A stretch of DNA of 64,000 nucleotides. Source: Bacillus testis. Lineage in GTDB: Bacteria; Bacillota; Bacilli; Bacillales; DSM-1321. Numbering within the stretch: position 1 is the first letter of the stretch; each line of letters starts with the position of its first letter. The notes beneath the pieces are model-generated. The model made no database searches and was not told the DNA's origin. It worked only from the letters and a program-made list of their open reading frames with translations. Made by a program: the position numbers and the translations under genes. Where the stretch lies: assembly GCF_001243895.1 (NCBI RefSeq), contig NZ_LN851186.1:3454735-3518734 (forward strand), written 5' to 3'. Shown in pieces: positions 48,207 through 56,605 of the stretch.

Positions 48207-49712
48207 TTAAGCTTGTAATTTTAATGTAGATTCTTTTTCTTCTTCTTCAGGGTCAAGCCACCATGTAAAACCTGATTGTTCAAGCAATGCATAGGCTTCG
48301 GCCGGACCATTTGATCCCGCTGGATATTTGTGGAGCGGCACTTTATTTTCTCTGAAGGCATCCAATATTGGTTGTACCCATTCCCAAGCAAGTTCAACCT
48401 CTTTCCAATGGGCAAAAAACGTAGAATCTCCGTTCAATGCATCTCCTATCAAACGTTCATAAGCTTCAGGAACATCCTTTTGCTCTGACAGAAAGTTCAT
48501 TTGTACGGGCTCGATTTGGCCGCCTTTTAGCGGGTTTTTGCTGTTGAGTTGGAAAGTGACGTTTTCGTTCGGCGAAATCTCTATGATTAATAGATTAGGC
48601 GAAACCTGTTGCTTTTGCTTGTCGTATAACTCTTTTGACGTATTCTTGAACTCTATGACAATTCGTGTTGCTTTTTCCTTCATTCTTTTGCCGGTGCGGA
48701 TATAGAAAGGAACGCCTTTCCAGAATGGATTGTCGATCCATAACCGAGCAGCAATAAATGTATCATTCTTAGATGTTTCTAAAATGCCCGGTTCATCCAA
48801 ATAACCAGGAAGTTTTTTTCCGTCTAGCTCTCCGGCAGAATATTGCCCACGGATGACATTATGCTTCACATCATCGATGTTCAGCGGCCGAACAGCTTCC
48901 ATGACCTTGCGTTTTTCCTCTCGGATGTTATTCGCATTGATTGTACTTGGCAAGTGCATGGCAGTCATCATCAGCATTTGAAGCATATGATTTTGGAACA
49001 TGTCACGGATAGCTCCGGTATGGTCATAATAGCCTGCCCGTTCTTCTACACCGACGACTTCGCTTGCTGTAATCTGCACATTCGAAATATGGTGGTTATT
49101 CCAAAGAGTATGAAGAATCGGATTAGCAAACTCCAAAGCATCAAGATTCTGAACCATCGATTTGCCCAAATAATGGTCAATTCGATAAATCTCTTCTTCT
49201 TCAAAGGCATTGCTCAATTTTTCATTCAGTTCACGTGCTGACTTCACATCATGGCCAAATGGTTTCTCGATGACTAACCGTTTCCAGCCACTCACTGATC
49301 CCAAACCGCTTTCCTTAATGCCAAAGGCAATTACATCGAAAAATTCTGGTGCAACTGAAAGATAGAACATTCTGTTTTGCGCTAAACCAAGTTCTTGCTC
49401 ACGTTTCTCAACCAATTTGAGAAGCTTCTTGTAATCCTCTGGTTGAGTGGCATCGAATTGACCGTATTGGAAGGACTCCAAAAAATCAGTCAGTTCAGCA
49501 TCGCTTTCCGGTTTTCTTCTTGAAAATGTATACAATGATTCCTTAACATGCGACCGGAAATCTTCGTTAGTCAGATTCCCTCTCCCTAATCCTGTTATTG
49601 AAATCGATTGAGGCATTTTTTTCTCAATATATAAATTATAAAGAGCCGGAAAAATTTTTCTTTTTGCCAAATCCCCGGTTGCCCCAAATAACACAAAACT
49701 CATCGACTCCAT
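48207..49712 (-). CDS. zwf: Glucose-6-phosphate 1-dehydrogenase
   Basis: 501 residues from the ATG at 49712, GGGAGG 7 nt upstream. NADP-binding LFGATGDLAKRKIFPAL, the substrate signature RIDHYLGKSMVQN with the catalytic His, and GVPFYIRTGKRM are intact. First gene of zwf-tkt-gnd-tal(-pgi); commits glucose-6-P to the oxidative pentose phosphate pathway. Confidence 0.96.
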   Translation of the reverse strand: MESMSFVLFGATGDLAKRKIFPALYNLYIEKKMPQSISITGLGRGNLTNEDFRSHVKESLYTFSRRKPESDAELTDFLESFQYGQFDATQPEDYKKLLKLVEKREQELGLAQNRMFYLSVAPEFFDVIAFGIKESGLGSVSGWKRLVIEKPFGHDVKSARELNEKLSNAFEEEEIYRIDHYLGKSMVQNLDALEFANPILHTLWNNHHISNVQITASEVVGVEERAGYYDHTGAIRDMFQNHMLQMLMMTAMHLPSTINANNIREEKRKVMEAVRPLNIDDVKHNVIRGQYSAGELDGKKLPGYLDEPGILETSKNDTFIAARLWIDNPFWKGVPFYIRTGKRMKEKATRIVIEFKNTSKELYDKQKQQVSPNLLIIEISPNENVTFQLNSKNPLKGGQIEPVQMNFLSEQKDVPEAYERLIGDALNGDSTFFAHWKEVELAWEWVQPILDAFRENKVPLHKYPAGSNGPAEAYALLEQSGFTWWLDPEEEEKESTLKLQA

Positions 49713-49785
49713 TTTAGAACCTCCCTTTATCCATACCTGACGCTTACGCATCGTGCATAGTACCCCTTTACTAGATAAATGGACT

Positions 49786-49818
49786 TGTTACAATACAATC
49801 GATATTCAAATTGTAACA
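49786..49818. repeat. Inverted repeat in the zwf leader
   Basis: TGTTACAAT pairs exactly with ATTGTAACA across 15 bases. It lies between the putative promoter and zwf. Confidence 0.6.
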
Positions 49819-49855
49819 GTTGGCATTCATATTCATGAGTTATCCATCATGTTTA

Positions 49856-49872
49856 GGTTACTTAATGTAACC
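49856..49872. promoter_or_regulatory. Candidate operator overlapping the zwf start point
   Basis: GGTTAC-TTAAT-GTAACC, a 6-5-6 palindrome immediately downstream of the -10 region. It shares the GTTAC/GTAAC half-site with the inverted repeat at 49786-49818. The regulator is unknown. Confidence 0.45.
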
Positions 49873-49901
49873 ATGGTAAAACTTATTAAATTAAGAGTCA
49901 A
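49873..49901 (-). promoter_or_regulatory. Candidate promoter of the zwf operon
   Basis: TTGACT, 17-bp spacer, TACCAT, which predicts a ~150-nt 5' UTR. The remaining stretch 49902-50116 shows no further feature. Confidence 0.6.
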
Positions 49902-50116
49902 GCAATATGTGTCGAAATTGTGAATATGTTAACAAACATTGGATTTATAAGGAATTTATGAACATTCACTCATTTTAACCCCTCTTCCTTCATTTGCGTT
50001 CCATAAACCGGTCCATCAGCAAAAGATAGGAAACAAAAGAAGAATACAACATATTTTCCTTTTTCCCTCTCTTTTTCAGGATACTTGTTGCACTCCCGCA
50101 TAACAATCTGTATTAA

Positions 50117-50779
50117 TTATTCCCCCAACAAGATTACCTGTTCATTTTTCATAGTGATCACCCTATCCGCCATATCGACGAACAGGCCGTTTTCCACTAC
50201 GCCTGGAATATGATTTAAGGCTGATCCCAATGCAGAAGGATTTAGCTCGTTAAAGATGCAGTCAAAAATAAAATGGCCATTGTCGCTGATAAATGGCTTA
50301 TCACCAGCCATCCGCATCCGGCATTTGCCGCCTAACCCCTCTATTTTTTGTGCCGTAAGATTGTATCCGAACTGAACTACTTCGACTGGCAAAGGAAATG
50401 CGCCTAATTTAGGGACACATTTTGTTGAATCGGCAACAACAATGAAGCGGTCGGCTGTGTGGGCAATGATTTTTTCTCTCAACAATGCTCCGCCTCCCCC
50501 TTTGATCAACCGAAGGGCAGGGTCCACTTCGTCAGCCCCATCAATCGCAAGATCAATCCTATCGACCTTATCCACGTCTAATAAAGGAATGCCCAACTGC
50601 CGAGCGATACTTTCCGTCGCTTGGGAGGTTGGAACACCCTGCACCTTCAATCCTTCCTGAACCATCATCCCTAATTTTTGCAGAGTGTAATAGACAGTGG
50701 ATCCGGTGCCAAGCCCTACAACCATGCCTTCTTTTATATATTCGGCTGCTTTCTCGCCTACAATCTTTTTCTCATTCAT
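50117..50779 (-). CDS. rpiA: Ribose-5-phosphate isomerase A
   Basis: 220 residues from the ATG at 50779, after GGGGGG. Interconverts ribose-5-P and ribulose-5-P, completing the non-oxidative branch next to zwf-tkt-gnd-tal. MVVGLGTGSTVYYTLQKLG, DLAIDGADEVDP and KGGGGALLREKI are the RpiA motifs, including the active-site Asp, Glu and Lys. Located upstream of the zwf operon in the same orientation but 400 bases away, so probably a separate unit. Confidence 0.95.
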   Translation of the reverse strand: MNEKKIVGEKAAEYIKEGMVVGLGTGSTVYYTLQKLGMMVQEGLKVQGVPTSQATESIARQLGIPLLDVDKVDRIDLAIDGADEVDPALRLIKGGGGALLREKIIAHTADRFIVVADSTKCVPKLGAFPLPVEVVQFGYNLTAQKIEGLGGKCRMRMAGDKPFISDNGHFIFDCIFNELNPSALGSALNHIPGVVENGLFVDMADRVITMKNEQVILLGE

Positions 50780-50850
50780 AACGTAACCCCCCAATTCTGA
50801 TGATATCTATGATATATCCCCTTTTAACAGGGTAATCATCTATAAGCATA

Positions 50851-50887
50851 CAAAAAGAAAGGCCCCCGTGCTTAACAGGAGCCTTCA
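50851..50887 (-). terminator. Terminator of malL
   Basis: AAGGCTCCTG pairs with the CGGGGGCCTT arm across TTAAGCA, then TCTTTTTG on the minus strand. Confidence 0.75.
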
Positions 50888-50889
50888 GA

Positions 50890-52572
50890 TTATGAACGGT
50901 ATAAATAGACAAGGCACTCAAATGGTCGCAAAACAGCCGCGCTTCCGTCACAGAGAGCGCTTTCGTAATTTGAGAAGAGCAATTCGCCTTTTCTCCCCTC
51001 CAATTCTCCCGGAAATACGAACTCCGACTGTTCATCCGAGAAATGGCAAATAGCCAATAACGTTTCATCCCCCAAACAACGCTTGTAGGCAAATACCTGC
51101 TCGTCATCTTCAGCAACAAGTTGGAAATCCCCATATACAATAATGTCATGCTGCTTCCTCAGCTGAATTAATTTCTGGTAAGCATAAAAGACAGAGTTTT
51201 TATCTTCTAATGCTTGCTTTACATTTATCTCTTGATAATTAGGATTTACTTCAATCCAAGGTGTTCCGTTTGTAAAGCCGGCATTTGGCGAATCATCCCA
51301 TTGGATTGGCGTTCTGGCGTTATCCCGTCCTCTTGCATGGATGGCGCTCATCATCTTTTCGTGTGTCCAGCCCTTGCCTTCAACCAAATCCCGATACGCA
51401 TTCAATGTCTCAATATCTTTATACTGGTCCAGCGCATCAAAAGCGACATTTGTCATCCCCAATTCTTCCCCTTGATAAATATAGGGGGTCCCCTGCATCA
51501 TATGCAGGCAAGCCGCCAACATTTTGGCGCTCTCCTTACGGTATTTCCCATCATGGCCGAATCGCGAAACGGCCCGCGGCTGGTCATGGTTATCCCAATA
51601 GAGGCTATTCCATCCATCGTGATGCAACCCCGTCTGCCATTTCGCAAGAATCCTCTTAAGTTCTTTCAATTCCCACGGGCCATTGTTCCATTTACCGTCA
51701 GGACCGTCACCGAGCCCCATATGTTCGAATTGGAAGACCATATTCAACTCATGCCGCTTGCCGCCGGTATAAAGCACGGCATCTTCTGGTGTTACACCAG
51801 GCGTTTCTCCGACCGTCATAATATCGTACTTCGATAATACTTCCCGGTTCATTTCCTGCAGATATTCGTGGATTTTCGGCCCATTCATGAAAAAGGCGGA
51901 ACCATCGCCATAGCGCTGGCCTTCTGGACAAGGGCCATCCGGATAGGCATTGTCTTTTGAAATCATATTGATTACATCCATTCTGAAACCATCAATGCCT
52001 TTATTCAGCCACCAACGCATCATCCGATATATGTCTTGGCGCAGTTCAGGATTTTCCCAATTCAAGTCCGGCTGTTTCTTGCTAAACAGGTGCAGATAAT
52101 AATCGCCCGTAGCCTCATTCCACTCCCAGGCAGAGCCTTTAAAAATCGATTCCCAATTGGTCGGCTCACGGCCGTCAACCGCTTCTTTCCATATGTAATA
52201 ATCGCGCTTATCTGAATTTTCATTGGACGAACTTTCCTTGAACCATTGATGCTCATCCGAAGTATGATTGACAACCAGGTCCATCACAATCTTCAAGCCT
52301 ATTTCATGTGCCCGGCGAATCAGCTCCTCCATTTCGGCCATCGTCCCGAATTCCTCCATGATGCTGTAATAATCACTTATATCATACCCGTTGTCATCAT
52401 TCGGAGAGGCATAGACTGGCGAGAGCCAAATGACATCCACGCCCAGTTTTTTTATGTAATCAAGTTTGGATAAAATGCCTTTAAGGTCTCCGATTCCATC
52501 CCCATTGCTATCTTTAAAGCTACGGGGGTAGATTTGATATACGACAGCTTCTTTCCACCATGTTTTCTCCAT
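50890..52572 (-). CDS. malL: Oligo-1,6-glucosidase / alpha-glucosidase (GH13)
   Basis: 560 residues from the ATG at 52572, which has AAAGGGTGGG upstream. GH13 regions: VIWLSPVYASPNDDNGYDISDY, DLVVNHTSDEHQWF, GFRMDVINMISK with the nucleophile Asp, MTVGETPG with the acid/base Glu, and YWDNHDQPRAVSRFG with the third carboxylate. Val after the nucleophile (D-V-I-N) is typical of alpha-1,6 specificity. It hydrolyses isomaltose/maltose-type oligosaccharides in the cytoplasm. No transporter is adjacent. Controlled by the LacI-type protein encoded just upstream. Confidence 0.93.
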   Translation of the reverse strand: MEKTWWKEAVVYQIYPRSFKDSNGDGIGDLKGILSKLDYIKKLGVDVIWLSPVYASPNDDNGYDISDYYSIMEEFGTMAEMEELIRRAHEIGLKIVMDLVVNHTSDEHQWFKESSSNENSDKRDYYIWKEAVDGREPTNWESIFKGSAWEWNEATGDYYLHLFSKKQPDLNWENPELRQDIYRMMRWWLNKGIDGFRMDVINMISKDNAYPDGPCPEGQRYGDGSAFFMNGPKIHEYLQEMNREVLSKYDIMTVGETPGVTPEDAVLYTGGKRHELNMVFQFEHMGLGDGPDGKWNNGPWELKELKRILAKWQTGLHHDGWNSLYWDNHDQPRAVSRFGHDGKYRKESAKMLAACLHMMQGTPYIYQGEELGMTNVAFDALDQYKDIETLNAYRDLVEGKGWTHEKMMSAIHARGRDNARTPIQWDDSPNAGFTNGTPWIEVNPNYQEINVKQALEDKNSVFYAYQKLIQLRKQHDIIVYGDFQLVAEDDEQVFAYKRCLGDETLLAICHFSDEQSEFVFPGELEGRKGELLFSNYESALCDGSAAVLRPFECLVYLYRS

Positions 52573-52589
52573 TCGTCCCACCCTTTCTT

Positions 52590-52603
52590 CGTAAACGTTT
52601 ACG
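52590..52603. promoter_or_regulatory. LacI-type operator upstream of malL
   Basis: CGTAAACGTTTACG, a perfect 14-bp palindrome (18 bp as AACGTAAACGTTTACGAA allowing ends). It overlaps the last codon of the regulator gene. Confidence 0.8.
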
Positions 52604-53600
52604 TTATTAGCCTCAAAACCGATTCTCTGCTGATGATCTGATGGGGCATCACGCAATTTGGAACGCATGTAGATCCATCCATCACCTGGAACAACATACC
52701 CACCGCCTTTTTTCCCATTTCAAACAAGGGCTGGCTCACAGTCGTAAGCGGCGGAATCGCCATTTCTGCAATCAGCAGATTATCATATCCCATCACGGAT
52801 AATTCTTCAGGCACAGCCACCGAATGCCGGTGCGCCTCTGACAAAATCCCGGCAGCCAGCTCGTCGCTGCAAGCAAAAACCGCAGTCGTTCCGCTATTAA
52901 TCACCTGTTCGTAAACGGATCTGCCCGATTGGAAACTGAAATCTCCACTATAAATCAGCCATTCAGGTTCAAACGCCAAGCCATGGTGCCTGAATGCCTG
53001 TTTGTATCCTTCCATACGCGGGATGCCTGCAATCGCATCCTCCTTCCCGCCATTGACTATGCATATTTTCCTGTGCCCCTGCTTGATCAAGTAGTCTGTC
53101 GCAGAGAACGCCGCCATTCGGTCGTCGACTTTTACATATGGAAGCCCGCTGTATGAAATGGTAGACACAAGCACGGCTGGCACACTTGCCTGATGGATAC
53201 ATTCCTCATATTGTGCGGTGAACAGATCACTGACAAAAAGGATTCCTTCCACTCGTTTTTCGATTAGCAACTCCAAATATTGCAGCGTTTTTTCTGTAGA
53301 GCTATCCGTATTGCATACAATGGCACTCCAACCTGCTGCATGGACAGCCTCTTCGACCCCGCGAAGAATTTCCGCCGAGAACATCGAAGATACAGTAGGG
53401 AATATAACACCGATTGTCTTGGTCCTTTTATTGACCAGCCCTCTTGCTAAAGCATTGGGACGGTAGCCAAGTTCATCAATCGCCTCCAGCACTTTTTGCT
53501 TCGTGGCTGGCTTAAAGCCCGGGCGGTCATTCAATATGCGGGAGACCGTAGCAATCGATACGCCCGCATGTTGTGCTACCTCTTTGATCGTAACGCCCAT
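52599..53600 (-). CDS. LacI-family regulator of the malL locus
   Basis: 333 residues from the ATG at 53600; upstream codons lie in the promoter. N-terminal HTH MGVTIKEVAQHAGVSIATVS followed by hinge helix RPNALARGLV, then a periplasmic-binding-protein-like sensor domain. CcpA-like in size, but the HTH and the gene context point to a local repressor of maltose/isomaltose use. Both operators (52590 and 53619) carry the same GTAAACGTTTAC core. Confidence 0.9.
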   Translation of the reverse strand: MGVTIKEVAQHAGVSIATVSRILNDRPGFKPATKQKVLEAIDELGYRPNALARGLVNKRTKTIGVIFPTVSSMFSAEILRGVEEAVHAAGWSAIVCNTDSSTEKTLQYLELLIEKRVEGILFVSDLFTAQYEECIHQASVPAVLVSTISYSGLPYVKVDDRMAAFSATDYLIKQGHRKICIVNGGKEDAIAGIPRMEGYKQAFRHHGLAFEPEWLIYSGDFSFQSGRSVYEQVINSGTTAVFACSDELAAGILSEAHRHSVAVPEELSVMGYDNLLIAEMAIPPLTTVSQPLFEMGKKAVGMLFQVMDGSTCVPNCVMPHQIISRESVLRLIT

Positions 53601-53618
53601 TTCTCCACCTCTTTTTAC

Positions 53619-53630
53619 GTAAACGTTTAC
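53619..53630. promoter_or_regulatory. Autoregulatory LacI-type operator
   Basis: GTAAACGTTTAC, the same core as at 52590, placed just downstream of the promoter at 53647-53675. Confidence 0.75.
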
Positions 53631-53646
53631 TTCATTCTTTGGATTT

Positions 53647-53675
53647 ATTATAATATTGGTAAATATTAACGTCAA
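53647..53675 (-). promoter_or_regulatory. Promoter of the LacI regulator and malL
   Basis: TTGACG, 17-bp spacer, TATAAT. Near-consensus sigma-A promoter whose initial transcribed region holds the operator. Confidence 0.85.
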
Positions 53676-53726
53676 TCAAGAAGAGCAGCTAAGGTAAATG
53701 ACCATTCCAACACAGGAGGCGTTTAG

Positions 53727-54281
53727 ATGAAATCTGAAAAAGAAAAAATGATTGCAGGCGAAATGTATCAATCTAACGATCCGCAACTTTGTTCAGACCG
53801 GGAACACGCAAGGAAGCTGACTCGGCTGTACAATACATCGAAAGAAACGGATACCGAGGCACGCCAAAACATTTTGGCATTTTTATTGGGCAAAGCAGGA
53901 AAACATCTAACGATCGAGCCAGATTTTCGCTGTGATTATGGCTACAACATCCATACAGGCGATTTTTTCTTTGCTAATTTTAACTGTGTCATTCTGGATG
54001 TCTGCCCAGTAACATTCGGTGATCATTGCATGCTCGGTCCCGGGGTGCATATTTACACAGCAACCCATCCATTGGATGCCAAGGAACGTGCATCCGGTTT
54101 TGAATTCGGCAAACCGGTGACGATTGGCAACCATGTATGGCTCGGCGGCGGATGCATCATCAATCCTGGAGTGACCATTGGAGACAACGCTGTCATTGCC
54201 TCCGGCGCTGTAGTGACGAAAGATGTACCGCCATCAACCGTTGTAGGAGGGAATCCTGCACGCGTGCTGAAAAAGATTTAA
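53727..54281 (+). CDS. maa: Maltose O-acetyltransferase-like protein
   Basis: 184 residues with CAGGAGG upstream. N-terminal maltose/galactoside acetyltransferase helical domain ([18 protein letters not shown]) and a left-handed beta-helix with hexapeptide repeats. The catalytic histidine is in [15 protein letters not shown], and [20 protein letters not shown] is typical. It acetylates maltose or glucose with acetyl-CoA, perhaps to remove non-metabolisable sugars. Divergent from the malL regulator with only ~50 bases to its promoter, so joint control is likely. Confidence 0.9.
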   Translation: MKSEKEKMIAGEMYQSNDPQLCSDREHARKLTRLYNTSKETDTEARQNILAFLLGKAGKHLTIEPDFRCDYGYNIHTGDFFFANFNCVILDVCPVTFGDHCMLGPGVHIYTATHPLDAKERASGFEFGKPVTIGNHVWLGGGCIINPGVTIGDNAVIASGAVVTKDVPPSTVVGGNPARVLKKI

Positions 54282-54315
54282 ATGCCTACAAAAAAAGAGG
54301 AATAGAAAGCCTAAA

Positions 54316-54375
54316 CTGTACCCTATAGAATAGATACTTTGAAAAGTGGCTATTCTATAGGGTGCTTTTTTGTAT
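54316..54375 (+). terminator. Terminator of maa
   Basis: ACCCTATAGAATAG pairs with CTATTCTATAGGGT across ~16 nt, then GCTTTTTTG. Confidence 0.85.
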
Positions 54376-54407
54376 ATGGAGAAAAAGAATCGGAGAAGAG
54401 AAAATAA

Positions 54408-54623
54408 GTGAAAAATAGAGATAAAACAGCTTTCAGTACCTTTCGTAAAACTGGTCAACTTCAGCAGTGGATATCCAGCCTACCCAATTCCCTCATAACT
54501 CTAAAAATCGCATCCATTTGGTCCAGCGTATTACTAACTCTTTTGTTTCCATTAATCTCTCTATCTACTTTGATTATTTTTGTTATAGTTCTAATCATTT
54601 TAAATAGGTGGAACGTATGTTGA
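54408..54623 (+). CDS. Putative small membrane protein
   Basis: 71 residues starting with GTG. Basic N-terminal part and one long hydrophobic stretch (about residues 36-66) that could be two short helices. Codon use includes many CTA and ATA codons, unlike the neighbours, and the only ribosome site, CGGAG, is ~13 nt from the GTG. A plus-strand terminator 37 bases downstream supports transcription in this direction. Not recognised. Confidence 0.35.
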   Translation: MKNRDKTAFSTFRKTGQLQQWISSLPNSLITLKIASIWSSVLLTLLFPLISLSTLIIFVIVLIILNRWNVC

Positions 54624-54658
54624 ATAAAAGAGCAGCCAACAACATTATTTTTTCCGTT

Positions 54659-54692
54659 GAGATGTTTCCGAATAAGGAAGCATCTTTTTCAA
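54659..54692 (+). terminator. Plus-strand terminator between the small frame and kdpD
   Basis: GATGTTTCC pairs with GGAAGCATC (one G-U) across GAATAA, followed by TTTTTC on the plus strand only. Confidence 0.7.
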
Positions 54693-54713
54693 TTCGGGCG
54701 TTTCCAATAATCT

Positions 54714-55859
54714 TTATCTTCCATCGCTGACAATGGTGATGTCTATATTTCTGGCATTCCTCATAATGCTGTTCACGATTGATCCTTTCCTTACTTCATC
54801 CCATCGTGTCCTCGCTGACTGCCCAAGTATGATTTGCGTAATCCGATATTTTTTGGCAATCGAGACGATGATGTCCGCCGGCTTACTCTTCCCTCTCTCT
54901 TCAATAATAAAATGGGCATTAAATTCATCCGCCAATGCTTTCCAGCGCTTTATCTTCTGTTGTTTCTCCGCCGAGTAGAATGGCTCTTTTTCTGATGCAA
55001 TATGGAGTATATATAATTCAGCTTTCATACGATGTGCCATCCGATATCCCCTCCGGATCAACTTTTCGGCAGTGGGTCCGTAATGCACGCACACCATTAT
55101 ACGGTCATATACTCCTAACGGGCCTTCTTCCTTCTCAAAATCAGAATGGATTTTTTCATCCATATCATTGGCCACTTCGCGTAACACTAATTCTCTCAGT
55201 GCAGATAGATTGGATTGTTTGAAGAAATGCTGGAGGGCTTGCTCGATTTTGTCCGGTTTATAGATTTTTCCCTCTGCCAGTCGTTTGCGCAACGTTTCCG
55301 GGCTGGCATCAATCAATTGGATTTCGTCTGCTTTTTGGATGAAATAATCCGGCACTCTCTCACGAATAGAGATGCCTGTAATTTGTTTGACAATATCATT
55401 CACACTCTCAATATGCTGGATATTGACTGCACACCATACATCTATGCCTGACTCCAAAAGATCTTCGACATCCTGATATCGTTTACGGTTCTTACTTCCT
55501 TTAATATTGCTGTGGGCCAATTCATCTACGATTGCGATGCCCGGCTGGCGTTTAAGGATTTCTTCGATATTGCACTCACCGAATGTCCGGCTTTTGTAAG
55601 TGATTTGTTTTAGAGGAATGCATTCTAAATCTTTCAATTGCTCCACAGTTTCGTGCCGTCCATGCGTTTCCACCAAGCCAATGACGATATCCTTTCCTTC
55701 TTTTCTGGCATCATGGGCATCCAGCAGCATTTTATAGGTTTTCCCCACACCTGGTGCTGCTCCAATATAAAGCTTCATTTTTCCTCTATGTTCATTATGT
55801 AACTCATCCAAGATCTGTTCTGGTGTCTTTCGGCGTGAATAGTAATGGTCAGCTGCCAT
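54714..55859 (-). CDS. Truncated KdpD: sensor and USP domains without histidine kinase
   Basis: 381 residues with AAAGGAG upstream. It corresponds to the N-terminal cytoplasmic part of KdpD: Walker A GAAPGVGKT at residues 33-41, GLVETHGRHET, Walker B AIVDELAHSN, then a universal-stress-protein domain from about residue 250. The protein ends where the four membrane helices and the DHp/ATPase kinase would begin. No kdpE gene or kinase remnant lies downstream. Short KdpD forms are known from other bacteria. The c-di-AMP-binding SxS/FTAxY-type motif described for staphylococcal KdpD is not apparent here. Last gene of the kdp operon. Confidence 0.9.
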   Translation of the reverse strand: MAADHYYSRRKTPEQILDELHNEHRGKMKLYIGAAPGVGKTYKMLLDAHDARKEGKDIVIGLVETHGRHETVEQLKDLECIPLKQITYKSRTFGECNIEEILKRQPGIAIVDELAHSNIKGSKNRKRYQDVEDLLESGIDVWCAVNIQHIESVNDIVKQITGISIRERVPDYFIQKADEIQLIDASPETLRKRLAEGKIYKPDKIEQALQHFFKQSNLSALRELVLREVANDMDEKIHSDFEKEEGPLGVYDRIMVCVHYGPTAEKLIRRGYRMAHRMKAELYILHIASEKEPFYSAEKQQKIKRWKALADEFNAHFIIEERGKSKPADIIVSIAKKYRITQIILGQSARTRWDEVRKGSIVNSIMRNARNIDITIVSDGR

Positions 55860-55883
55860 TTTCTTCTCCTTTCCAACTGCTCA

Positions 55884-55916
55884 AAAGGCGTCAAGAACAG
55901 CGATTCTTGACACCCT
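55884..55916 (-). terminator. Hairpin terminator between kdpC and the truncated kdpD
   Basis: GGTGTCAAGAA pairs with TTCTTGACGCC around TCGCTG, followed by TTTTGAGC on the minus strand. It could lower expression of the distal gene. Confidence 0.65.
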
Positions 55917-55989
55917 TTAACCCCCGTATTTTCGTCTTATTAACACCCGCTTGAAAAAGCTTGGTCGATCCACTCTTGGGTCCAGCCTC

Positions 55990-56571
55990 TTATTTATAAA
56001 GCTCCTTTAAGGCGAGATTCAATTTCAAAACATTGACCCGTTCTTGCCCGAACAAGCCCAACTCTCTTCCTTTTGTATGTTCCTTGACCAGTTTTTTCAG
56101 CACCGATTTACTGATTCCTCCCCTTTCGGAAATTCGGTCAATCTGCACGTAGGCTCCTTCCGGTGATATATGCGGATCTATACCTGAACCGGAATTAGTC
56201 AGTAAGTCAGCCGGCACTTCTGATACAGGAACCGTAGGGTTTTGTTTTCCCCATTGAATGATAGACTCTTGCACCCGTTTCTTGAGGTCAGGATTAGACG
56301 GGGCATAGTTGTTGCTTCCTGAGCCAGTTCCGTTGTACTCTACACTCGAAATCCGTCCTTGGAAATAGTTCGGATCTGTTACTTTTTGGCCGATCCATTC
56401 AGAGCCCACAATATTCCCCTCGCTGTCTTCTATCATACTTCCATTCGCTTTATAAGGCATGAACGCTTGTGCAATCACCGTGGAGACAAGTGGATAGATC
56501 AATCCGCATACTATCATCACAACAACACTGAACCGCAGAACCGGAACTGTCAACAATCGCAATTCTTTCAC
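55990..56571 (-). CDS. kdpC: Potassium-transporting ATPase subunit KdpC
   Basis: 193 residues, GTG start at 56571 with GGGAG 8 nt upstream. One N-terminal membrane helix (about residues 12-34) and an extracytoplasmic domain with SEWIGQKVTDPNYFQGR, GSGSNNYAPSNPDLKKRV and SGSGIDPHISPEGAYVQ, the KdpC signature. It stabilises the KdpFABC complex and raises potassium affinity. Confidence 0.95.
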   Translation of the reverse strand: MKELRLLTVPVLRFSVVVMIVCGLIYPLVSTVIAQAFMPYKANGSMIEDSEGNIVGSEWIGQKVTDPNYFQGRISSVEYNGTGSGSNNYAPSNPDLKKRVQESIIQWGKQNPTVPVSEVPADLLTNSGSGIDPHISPEGAYVQIDRISERGGISKSVLKKLVKEHTKGRELGLFGQERVNVLKLNLALKELYK

Positions 56572-56605
56572 TAGACATACTCCCTCTTTCCTTCATTGAA
56601 TTGGT

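Noticed and set aside
54714-55859. KdpD broken by a recent frameshift
   Set aside because: The frame ends cleanly and no kinase-coding remnant is visible in other minus-strand frames down to 54282, where other features lie. A short KdpD form explains it better.
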